Below, piece by piece: positions 1 through 5,029 of a stretch of 5,056 nt of DNA. Position 1 is the first letter of the stretch, and each line of letters opens with the position of its first letter. The DNA is from an uncultured Lachnospiraceae bacterium (lineage in GTDB: Bacteria; Bacillota; Clostridia; Lachnospirales; Lachnospiraceae): contig CAKRNW010000128.1 in NCBI GenBank assembly GCA_934371505.1, positions 1-5,056 of the forward strand, in the 5' to 3' direction. The notes beneath the pieces are model-generated. The model made no database searches, had not been told where the DNA came from, and worked only from the letters and a program-made list of their open reading frames with translations. Position numbers and translations under genes: made by a program.

Positions 1-31
1 CGTTGCACTGATGCCCTATGTAATGGACTAA
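1..31 (+). CDS. rpsR: 30S ribosomal protein S18, C-terminal end only (partial)
   Basis: The reading frame that starts at base 2 gives the residues VALMPYVMD and then TAA at 29-31; base 1 is the last base of a cut codon. S18 proteins end in a basic helix followed by a conserved hydrophobic tail (Bacillus subtilis S18 ends close to MALLPYVSGE), and this tail matches that pattern. S18 binds S6 on the platform of the 30S subunit. The context agrees: in Firmicutes rpsF-ssb-rpsR often lies just upstream of gdpP/yybT, rplI and dnaB, and a terminator follows 11 bases after the stop. The other two frames also reach stop codons early, so the call rests on nine residues plus gene order. The rest of the gene lies outside the window. 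Confidence 0.8.
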   Translation, partial: VALMPYVMD

Positions 32-42
32 TATGACAGCTA

Positions 43-76
43 AGACCGTCAGGTTTCGACCCGGCGGTCTTTTTTT
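43..76 (+). terminator. Intrinsic terminator of the rpsR operon
   Basis: Bases 43-53 can pair with 60-70 to give an 11-position stem (AGACCG against CGGTCT at the base, one G-T wobble, one A-C mismatch, two G-C pairs at the top) around the six-base loop TTTCGA. A run of seven T follows at 70-76. This is a classical rho-independent terminator. It separates the S18 transcript from the gdpP operon, which has its own promoter just downstream, although some read-through is possible. Confidence 0.9.
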
Positions 77-92
77 CTACAAAAGAATACTA

Positions 93-121
93 TGGTAGTT
101 TTGCCCAAAAGGTGATATAAT
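93..121 (+). promoter_or_regulatory. Promoter of the gdpP-rplI-dnaB operon (extended -10)
   Basis: A perfect TATAAT lies at 116-121 and is preceded by TG plus one base (113-115), which makes a consensus extended -10 element. The hexamer 17 bp upstream (93-98, TGGTAG) is a poor match to TTGACA, so the extended -10 probably compensates for a weak -35. The predicted start of transcription is near base 128, giving a leader of about 30 bases before the gdpP start codon. It sits between the rpsR terminator and gdpP, as expected for the operon's main sigma-A promoter. The start site is inferred, not observed. Confidence 0.75.
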
Positions 122-159
122 ACAAAAGATAAATTTGTGATAAGCACAAGAGGACACGT

Positions 160-2214
160 ATGAAGAACAATGTGAAATTGAAAGGAAAGCAGAAATTACT
201 GTTCCGCTATTCCCTATATCTTGGTTTTTTGCTCATCGGTGTCGATGTGGCCTCCTACTTTCTGGACTACAGAGTGGGACTGGTACTGAGTTTCTATGCG
301 CTGGTATATTTTACGATTGTGCTGATTATGATGCGCAACAGTAAGACACTGATCATGAACGAACTGATCAGCTTTGCAACGGAATACGGACAGATTCAGA
401 GAACCCTGCTTCGTCAGTTGGAACTGCCCTACGCTTTGTTGGACGAGAACGGTAAGGTGTTTTGGAGCAACGAAGAGTTTGAGAATACGGTGCATAAGGA
501 AAAAGGATTCAACAAATCCATTACCTCCGTATTCCCCTCGGTGACAAGGGAGCGGCTTCCGGGAGAGACAGATGTGACGGAAACAGAGTGCGAGGTAGAA
601 TTCGAGGGACGAAACTTTGTCGCCAAAATGAAAAAGATCTCTCTGAAGGATATGTCCAGAGGCAGCGAACTCATCGATTTAAGTGAATATGAGGGATATC
701 TGGTGGCTTTTTACCTCTTTGATGAGACTGCATTGAAGATAGCGCTTCAGGAGGTGGATGACCAGAGCGTGGCCGTGGGACTGCTCTATCTGGATAACTA
801 CGAAGAAGCGCTGGAGAGTGTAGAGGAGGTCAGAAGATCCCTTCTGATTGCCCTGATTGATCGAAAGATCAACAAATATATTGCCGGACTGGATGGTATT
901 TGTAAGAAGCTGGAAAAGGATAAATATCTCATTATTCTCCGTAAAAAAGCGATCTCCCAGCTCAAGGAAGCCAAATTTGACCTGCTTGAAGATGTAAAGA
1001 CTGTCAATATCGGCAATGAGATGGCGGTGACCATCAGTATCGGCATCGGTATCGGTGGGCTGACCTACGCGCAGAACTATGAATTTGCCAGAAACGCTAT
1101 CGATCTGGCCTTAGGGCGTGGCGGTGACCAGGCAGTGATCAAAACCATGGAAAATATCACCTACTATGGAGGAAAGAGCCAGCAGGTGGAGAAGAGTACC
1201 CGTGTGAAGGCTCGTGTGAAGGCGCATGCCTTAAAAGAAATTATTACCGGCAAGGATCAGGTGTTTATCATGGGACACCGTCTGGGAGATGTGGATTCCT
1301 TCGGAGCCTCCGTGGGTATTTACCGAATTGCCAAGTCCCTTGACAGAGAGGTTCACGTGGTATTGAACGATGTATCTACATCCTTACAGCCTCTGGTGGA
1401 TTTGTTTGTGGGTAATCCGGATTATGAGCCGGATATGATTATCAACAGCCAGCAGGCGTTGGATATGGTAGGCTCCAATGCAGTGCTGATTATAGTGGAT
1501 GTCAATAAACCCAGCATCACAGAGTGTCCGGAATTACTTCATTTCTGCAAATCTGTGGTAGTACTGGATCATCATCGACAGGGAAGTGAAGTGATTGAGA
1601 ATGCAACTTTGTCTTATATTGAGGCATACGCATCTTCCACCTGTGAGATGGTAGCGGAAATTCTGCAGTATACATTGGATAATATCCACATCTGTGCGGA
1701 AGAGGTGGACTGTCTGTACTCCGGCATCATGATCGATACCAACAACTTTATGACCAAGACCGGCGTGCGTACCTTCGAAGCGGCAGCATTCCTGCGCCGT
1801 AACGGTGCGGATGTGACCCGTGTGCGGAAACTGTTCCGGGAGGGTGCAGCAGAGTACAAGGCGAAAGCCGATGCGGTCAGCCAGGCTGAGATTTATCGCA
1901 CGTATTATGCCATTTCCACCTGTACCGGAGAGGATATCAACAGTCCTACGGTAGTGGGAGCACAGGCTGCCAATGAACTGTTAAACATCAAAGGAATCAA
2001 AGCAAGTTTTGTGTTGACAGATTATGCCGGCAAGATTTTTATCAGTGCCAGATCCATTGATGATGTGAATGTACAGGTCATCATGGAGAAACTGGGTGGT
2101 GGTGGTCATATGAATGTGGCCGGCTGTCAGATGGAAGGTACTTCCCTGATTGAAGCAATCGGGGCGGTGAAACGTACCCTAGATACTATGATAGAGGATG
2201 GAGAATTAGACTAG
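160..2214 (+). CDS. gdpP: Cyclic-di-AMP phosphodiesterase GdpP (YybT family), membrane-bound
   Basis: GdpP hydrolyses the second messenger c-di-AMP to pApA at the cytoplasmic face of the membrane, influencing potassium uptake, osmotic balance and beta-lactam tolerance (family knowledge). The 684 residues show the full family layout. Two membrane helices lie at about 13-35 and 39-58. A PAS-like domain starts near 86 (family members bind haem there). A degenerate GGDEF domain spans about 197-340 and has KDKY (253-256) in place of the signature. The DHH domain carries GHRLGDVDSFG at 372-382 (H373, D377, D379), D447, DHH at 470-472 and D526, all candidate metal ligands. The DHHA1 domain has GGGGH at 646-650. 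The length is slightly above the roughly 655-660 residues of Bacillus and Staphylococcus proteins. AGAGGA at 149-154 supports the ATG. It is first gene of an operon and its stop overlaps the rplI start. All catalytic motifs look intact. Confidence 0.96.
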   Translation: MKNNVKLKGKQKLLFRYSLYLGFLLIGVDVASYFLDYRVGLVLSFYALVYFTIVLIMMRNSKTLIMNELISFATEYGQIQRTLLRQLELPYALLDENGKVFWSNEEFENTVHKEKGFNKSITSVFPSVTRERLPGETDVTETECEVEFEGRNFVAKMKKISLKDMSRGSELIDLSEYEGYLVAFYLFDETALKIALQEVDDQSVAVGLLYLDNYEEALESVEEVRRSLLIALIDRKINKYIAGLDGICKKLEKDKYLIILRKKAISQLKEAKFDLLEDVKTVNIGNEMAVTISIGIGIGGLTYAQNYEFARNAIDLALGRGGDQAVIKTMENITYYGGKSQQVEKSTRVKARVKAHALKEIITGKDQVFIMGHRLGDVDSFGASVGIYRIAKSLDREVHVVLNDVSTSLQPLVDLFVGNPDYEPDMIINSQQALDMVGSNAVLIIVDVNKPSITECPELLHFCKSVVVLDHHRQGSEVIENATLSYIEAYASSTCEMVAEILQYTLDNIHICAEEVDCLYSGIMIDTNNFMTKTGVRTFEAAAFLRRNGADVTRVRKLFREGAAEYKAKADAVSQAEIYRTYYAISTCTGEDINSPTVVGAQAANELLNIKGIKASFVLTDYAGKIFISARSIDDVNVQVIMEKLGGGGHMNVAGCQMEGTSLIEAIGAVKRTLDTMIEDGELD

Positions 2215-2216
2215 TG
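2200..2216 (+). promoter_or_regulatory. rplI translation start: GGAG site and overlapping GTG start
   Basis: The gdpP stop TAG (2212-2214) shares its last base with the GTG start of rplI (2214-2216). A GGAG core at 2200-2203, inside the gdpP coding sequence, lies ten bases before the GTG. The L9 N-terminus (MKIILLQD) begins exactly at this GTG, which settles the start. The one-base overlap suggests that ribosomes finishing GdpP may re-initiate on rplI. Confidence 0.7.
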
Positions 2217-2660
2217 AAAATTATTTTATTACAGGATGAGAAGAAATTAGGAAAAAAAGGAGACATCATTGAGGCTAATGACGGATTTGCCCGCAACTAT
2301 ATTCTGCCGAAAAAAATCGGCATTGAGGCAACCGGCAAGAACTTAAATGACTTAAAGCTGCAGAAAGCCAACAGCGATAAGCTGGCAGCCCAGCAGCTGC
2401 AGGAAGCAAAGGATCTGGCTGCTCTTCTGGAGACCAAGAAGGTGATGGTGGAGATGAAAGCCGGAGAGAATGGAAAAGCCTTCGGTGCCGTAGCCTCCAA
2501 GGAAATTGCAGCGGCGGCAAAAGAACAGTGCGGACTGGAAATCGATAAAAAGAAAATCCAGCTGGCGGATCCCATTAAAACCTTTGGGATGTACGAAGTA
2601 AAAATTAAACTGCATCCCCAGGTGACAGGCACATTAAAGGTAGAAGTGAAAGAAGTATAG
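2214..2660 (+). CDS. rplI: 50S ribosomal protein L9
   Basis: L9 binds 23S rRNA near the base of the L1 stalk and reaches out from the 50S subunit; it helps keep the reading frame and limits ribosome crowding (family knowledge). The 148 residues match the usual length (about 149 in Bacillus). The N-terminal RNA-binding domain (about 1-50) begins MKIILLQDEKKLGKKGD and contains the family signature region GFARNYILP (24-32), where the usual Val before it is Ile. A long charged and alanine-rich helix follows (about 45-75), then the C-terminal domain to VEVKEV. The start is GTG, overlapping the gdpP stop by one base, and dnaB follows four bases after the stop, so all three genes are very likely on one mRNA. 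Nothing is truncated or odd apart from the GTG start. Confidence 0.97.
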   Translation: MKIILLQDEKKLGKKGDIIEANDGFARNYILPKKIGIEATGKNLNDLKLQKANSDKLAAQQLQEAKDLAALLETKKVMVEMKAGENGKAFGAVASKEIAAAAKEQCGLEIDKKKIQLADPIKTFGMYEVKIKLHPQVTGTLKVEVKEV

Positions 2661-2664
2661 GACA

Positions 2665-4008
2665 ATGGATGAAGCACTGATCAAGCGCGTTCTCCCACAC
2701 AGTATAGAAGCAGAGCAATCGGTTATCGGTTCCATGATTATGGATCGTGAGGCTATCGTGGTTGCCTCGGAACAGATTACGGGGGAAGATTTTTACGGCA
2801 AACAATATGGGATCCTCTTTGACACCATGGTGGAACTCAATGAGGAAGGTTCTCCGGTGGATCTGGTGACTCTGCAGAATCGTCTCAAAGAAAAGGATGT
2901 ACCGCCGGAGGTGTCAAGCCTGGAATTTATCCGTGATATCATTACAGCGGTGCCTACCTCAGCCAATATCAAATATTATGCCGGAATCGTAGCAGAAAAG
3001 GCGACCCTGCGGAAGTTAATCAAACTGACGGAAGAGATCGAGAATACCTGTTATCTGGGCAAGGAGAGTTTGGAAATGATTCTGGAAGAGACGGAGAAAA
3101 AGGTCTTTTCCGTGGTACAGAAGCGAAACACCGGAGATTTCGTACCCATCCGCCAGGTGGTTATGAATGCCATGGACAAAATCGAGAAGGCATCGAAAAA
3201 TAAAGGTGCTGTGACCGGTATTCCCACAGGATTCATTGATTTGGACTACCGGACTGCAGGATTGCAGCCCTCCGATCTGATTCTGATTGCGGCCCGTCCT
3301 TCCATGGGTAAGACGGCGTTTGTTCTGAATATTGCACAGCATATCGCCTTTAAGCAGAACCAGACGGTAGCAGTGTTCAGTCTTGAGATGTCCAAGGAGC
3401 AGCTGGTGAACCGTCTGTTTTCCTTAGAGTCTAAGGTAGATTCCCAGCACATCCGAACCGGTCAGCTTTCCGACCAGGAATGGGAGGATTTGATTGAAAG
3501 TGCGGGAACCATTGGGAAATCCAATCTGATTATTGATGATACGCCGGGTATCAGCATTGCGGAGCTTCGCTCCAAATGCCGGAAATATAAGTTGGAGCAT
3601 AATCTTTCCATTATTATGATCGACTACTTACAGCTGATGACAGGCAGCGGAAGATCGGATTCCAGACAGCAGGAAATTTCCGATATTTCCCGTTCCTTAA
3701 AAGCGCTGGCCCGTGAATTAAGCGTGCCGGTTATTGCGTTGTCCCAGTTATCCCGTGCAGTGGAGCAGAGACCGGATCACCGGCCTATGCTTTCTGACCT
3801 CCGTGAGTCGGGGGCAATCGAGCAGGATGCGGATGTGGTGATGTTTATCTACCGTGATGACTACTATAACCACGATACAGAGCGTAAAAATGTGGCAGAG
3901 ATCATCATTGCCAAGCAGAGAAACGGTCCTATCGGTACGGTAGAGCTGGCATGGCTGCCCAACTATACACAGTTTGCCAATTTACAGCACGACAATCATC
4001 GCGACTGA
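2665..4008 (+). CDS. dnaB: Replicative DNA helicase DnaB (DnaC in Bacillus naming)
   Basis: This is the hexameric 5'-3' helicase that unwinds DNA at the replication fork with energy from ATP and recruits primase. The 447 residues cover the whole family length. The N-terminal helical domain begins with PHSIEAEQSVIGSM (11-24) and runs to about 110, followed by a linker helix. The RecA-like motor domain starts near 185. It has Walker A ARPSMGKT (210-217, K216, T217), the likely catalytic glutamate E241 in SLEM, Walker B IIMIDYLQLM (316-325, D320), the SQLSR motif (360-364), LRESGAIEQDADVV (379-392) and KQRNG (417-421), whose K417 and R419 match the DnaB trans-acting finger residues. No intein or insertion interrupts it. 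It starts four bases after rplI; a stop codon at 2647-2649 rules out any in-frame upstream start. The Shine-Dalgarno is weak, so translational coupling to rplI is likely. A strong terminator follows 20 bases after the stop. Confidence 0.97.
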   Translation: MDEALIKRVLPHSIEAEQSVIGSMIMDREAIVVASEQITGEDFYGKQYGILFDTMVELNEEGSPVDLVTLQNRLKEKDVPPEVSSLEFIRDIITAVPTSANIKYYAGIVAEKATLRKLIKLTEEIENTCYLGKESLEMILEETEKKVFSVVQKRNTGDFVPIRQVVMNAMDKIEKASKNKGAVTGIPTGFIDLDYRTAGLQPSDLILIAARPSMGKTAFVLNIAQHIAFKQNQTVAVFSLEMSKEQLVNRLFSLESKVDSQHIRTGQLSDQEWEDLIESAGTIGKSNLIIDDTPGISIAELRSKCRKYKLEHNLSIIMIDYLQLMTGSGRSDSRQQEISDISRSLKALARELSVPVIALSQLSRAVEQRPDHRPMLSDLRESGAIEQDADVVMFIYRDDYYNHDTERKNVAEIIIAKQRNGPIGTVELAWLPNYTQFANLQHDNHRD

Positions 4009-4027
4009 CAATTTCATAACAGATTAC

Positions 4028-4061
4028 AAAAGAGGACAAGCCGGCAGGCTGTCCTCTTTTT
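4028..4061 (+). terminator. Intrinsic terminator after dnaB
   Basis: Bases 4031-4038 (AGAGGACA) pair with 4050-4057 (TGTCCTCT), A4039 is a bulge, and GCC at 4040-4042 pairs with GGC at 4047-4049 around the loop GGCA. Three A-T pairs (4028-4030 with 4058-4060) can lengthen the stem, and five T lie at 4057-4061. It is a strong rho-independent terminator that closes the gdpP-rplI-dnaB operon. It ends only three bases before the ribosome binding site of the next gene, so that gene may depend on read-through. Confidence 0.92.
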
Positions 4062-4064
4062 AAT

Positions 4065-4071
4065 AGGAGGG
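4065..4071 (+). promoter_or_regulatory. Ribosome binding site of the MerR-type gene, abutting a terminator
   Basis: AGGAGGG at 4065-4071 is a near-perfect Shine-Dalgarno, ten bases before the ATG at 4082. It begins three bases after the U-tract of the dnaB terminator. There is therefore no room for a separate promoter and leader between the two; the mRNA must start upstream of or inside the hairpin, or come from read-through of dnaB. Confidence 0.8.
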
Positions 4072-4081
4072 ATCTTTTATT

Positions 4082-4669
4082 ATGAACTATTTAATTTCAG
4101 AGGCAGCTAAGAAGGTGAATGTGGAAAGCCATGTGCTGCGCTACTGGGAAGAGGAACTGGCGTTGCCCATTAAACGGAATGAACTGGGACACCGCTATTA
4201 TTCATCAGAGGATATTGAACGGTTTATCCACATTAAGAATCTAAAGGAGCAGGGACTGCAGCTGAAAGCAATCCGGCTGCTTTTAAAAGATGGAAAGCTT
4301 ACTCCCTTAGAGACGATTACCGGAGAACAGGAGGAAACGTCTGAGGAAAGACCGATAGAGGAAAACCTGCCCTCCCCAGGGGAAACTACCCAGGCGGCAG
4401 TGACGGAGGAAAGCAGAGAACAGAAACTCAGGAGGATGGCAGAATTGTTTAAACAGGCAATGGTACAGGCAATGACAGAGGTGAATGAAAAGCAGACACG
4501 GGAATTGTCCTGCAGACATGCAGAAGAAATTAAGGAAGCAAAAGAACATATTCTGAAGGAACTGGATTATGAACTGCGAACGGTGACAGAGCAGAACGAA
4601 GAACGTGCGGCGAAGGAAGAGGAGCATTTCAGAAAATTGGATGAATTGTTGAGAAAGAAACTAAGATAG
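4082..4669 (+). CDS. MerR-type HTH protein with C-terminal coiled coil (RacA-like layout)
   Basis: This 195-residue protein is predicted to bind DNA; its target is unknown. Residues 1-70 form a MerR-type winged helix: the HTH is at about 5-22 (ISEAAKKVNVESHVLRYW), then the wing with RNELGHRYYSSEDIERF (32-48) and a third helical part to about 68. Residues 75-112 are an acidic, Pro- and Thr-containing, probably disordered linker. Residues 113-195 are highly charged (Glu, Lys, Arg) and look like a long alpha-helical coiled coil ending in LRKKLR. No ligand-binding domain and no metal-binding cysteine cluster is visible (a single Cys at 143), so it is not a typical metal or drug sensor. The order HTH, linker, coiled coil and the length resemble Bacillus RacA (about 184 residues), which anchors chromosomes; this is analogy of layout, not shown homology. 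The gene follows the dnaB terminator closely and converges with the ferredoxin gene. Confidence 0.85.
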   Translation: MNYLISEAAKKVNVESHVLRYWEEELALPIKRNELGHRYYSSEDIERFIHIKNLKEQGLQLKAIRLLLKDGKLTPLETITGEQEETSEERPIEENLPSPGETTQAAVTEESREQKLRRMAELFKQAMVQAMTEVNEKQTRELSCRHAEEIKEAKEHILKELDYELRTVTEQNEERAAKEEEHFRKLDELLRKKLR

Positions 4670-4671
4670 AG

Positions 4672-4690
4672 TCCTGCTTGCAGGATTCTT
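4672..4690 (+). terminator. Possible weak terminator hairpin after the MerR-type gene
   Basis: TCCTG at 4672-4676 pairs with CAGGA at 4681-4685 around the loop CTTG, beginning two bases after the stop codon, and is followed by TTCTT. The stem is only five pairs and the T-run is broken, so it would be a weak terminator alone. Together with the larger hairpin at 4711-4734 it may end the plus-strand transcript. Confidence 0.35.
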
Positions 4691-4705
4691 CGCCTGCGGA
4701 GCGTT

Positions 4706-4734
4706 AAAAAGCGTCCAGCTGAATAACTGGACGC
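4706..4734 (-). terminator. Intrinsic terminator of the ferredoxin gene, possibly shared by both strands
   Basis: GCGTCCAG (4711-4718) and CTGGACGC (4727-4734) form a perfect eight-pair stem around an eight-base loop. Read on the minus strand, the hairpin begins 27 bases after the ferredoxin stop and is followed by five T (complement of A4706-4710), a good rho-independent terminator. Read on the plus strand the same hairpin is followed only by CTTTC, so it would end the MerR-type transcript less efficiently. It lies between two convergent genes, where shared terminators are common. Confidence 0.85.
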
Positions 4735-4761
4735 CTTTCAATCCTATTGTATATTTGGTGA

Positions 4762-4932
4762 TTAGCCCTGAGAGATAGAACCGGTAGGGCATGCACCTGC
4801 GCAGGAACCGCAATCGATGCAAGCGTCAGCATCGATTTCGAACTGACCATCTCCCATGTGGATAGCACCAACGGGGCACTGAGACTCACAAGCACCACAG
4901 CTAACACAAGCGTTACTAATTACATATGCCAT
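4762..4932 (-). CDS. 2[4Fe-4S] ferredoxin, clostridial type
   Basis: This small soluble protein carries low-potential electrons between oxidoreductases such as pyruvate:ferredoxin oxidoreductase, hydrogenase and Rnf in anaerobes (family knowledge; the partners here are not known). The 56-residue product begins MAYVISNACVSCGACE and ends with TGSISQG. It has two complete cluster motifs of the form CxxCxxCxxxCP: Cys 9, 12, 15, 19 and Cys 38, 41, 44, 48. As in the family, each motif's fourth Cys is expected to bind the other cluster. Length and order match Clostridium pasteurianum ferredoxin (55 residues). The start is fixed by AGGAGG eight bases upstream. It is monocistronic as far as seen, with its own promoter, an unusual repeat-rich leader and a terminator. 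All eight ligands are present, so it should be functional. Confidence 0.96.
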   Translation of the reverse strand: MAYVISNACVSCGACESQCPVGAIHMGDGQFEIDADACIDCGSCAGACPTGSISQG

Positions 4933-4940
4933 AATATTTT

Positions 4941-4946
4941 CCTCCT
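4941..4946 (-). promoter_or_regulatory. Ribosome binding site of the ferredoxin gene
   Basis: The minus strand reads AGGAGG here, eight bases before the ATG (complement of 4930-4932). It is a perfect consensus at ideal spacing, fixing the start codon and fitting the high expression usual for ferredoxin. Confidence 0.9.
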
Positions 4947-4954
4947 GACTGTGT

Positions 4955-4977
4955 ATATCAATCTTGGTAATTGATAT
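4955..4977 (-). repeat. Perfect 8-bp inverted repeat in the ferredoxin leader
   Basis: ATATCAAT (4955-4962) and ATTGATAT (4970-4977) are exact reverse complements separated by seven bases. In the mRNA this would form an A/U-rich stem-loop ending about eight bases before the Shine-Dalgarno. It contains two of the four TATCAA/TTGATA hexamers in this leader. It could be a 5' stabilising hairpin, an operator half, or part of a switching structure; the sequence cannot decide. Confidence 0.6.
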
Positions 4978-4981
4978 TTAT

Positions 4982-4996
4982 TTATCAAATTGATAA
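4982..4996 (-). promoter_or_regulatory. 15-bp palindrome at the ferredoxin transcription start (candidate operator)
   Basis: TTATCAA-A-TTGATAA is a perfect 7-1-7 inverted repeat. It lies four bases downstream of the proposed -10 element and covers the predicted start of transcription (about 4994), the position of a repressor operator. The 7-1-7 geometry is that of Fur/PerR/Zur boxes, but the half-site differs from the consensus ones I know (Fur TGATAAT, PerR TTATAAT), so the regulator is unassigned. As RNA, most of the palindrome would be in the leader and could pair with the neighbouring repeat. Confidence 0.5.
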
Positions 4997-5000
4997 CCTC

Positions 5001-5029
5001 ATTGTAATATAAAATGCAGGGAAATACAA
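5001..5029 (-). promoter_or_regulatory. Promoter of the ferredoxin gene
   Basis: On the minus strand TTGTAT (complement of 5024-5029) and TACAAT (complement of 5001-5006) are separated by exactly 17 bp. The -10 matches TATAAT at five of six bases; the -35 matches TTGACA at three of six. The predicted transcription start is near 4994, giving a leader of roughly 60 bases that holds the inverted repeats. The surrounding A/T-rich sequence fits a sigma-A promoter. Confidence 0.65.

Noticed and set aside
2297..2677. Minus-strand open frame of 126 codons across rplI
   Set aside because: It lies opposite a clearly real L9 gene, its product is rich in Ser, Phe and Cys as expected from the antisense of Lys/Glu/Ala codons, and it resembles no family I know.
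3016..3342. Minus-strand open frame of 108 codons inside dnaB
   Set aside because: It is fully antisense to the conserved DnaB linker and motor domain, with no ribosome binding site or recognisable domain.
4059..4064. TTTAAT as a -10 element for the MerR-type gene
   Set aside because: No -35 or extended -10 accompanies it, and transcription from it would begin at or after the Shine-Dalgarno; it is simply the terminator U-tract.
4307..4627. Minus-strand open frame of 106 codons inside the MerR-type gene
   Set aside because: The Phe/Leu/Cys-rich product is what the antisense of a Glu/Lys-rich coiled coil gives; it might mimic a membrane protein but has no independent support.
4704..4907. Minus-strand open frame of 67 codons overlapping the ferredoxin gene
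   Set aside because: It runs in another frame over the ferredoxin coding sequence and its terminator; the ferredoxin frame has all eight cysteine ligands and a perfect ribosome binding site.
4971..4988. FNR/CRP-type site (TTGAT-N4-ATCAA)
   Set aside because: TTGAT and ATCAA are present in the right orientation but are eight bases apart instead of four.
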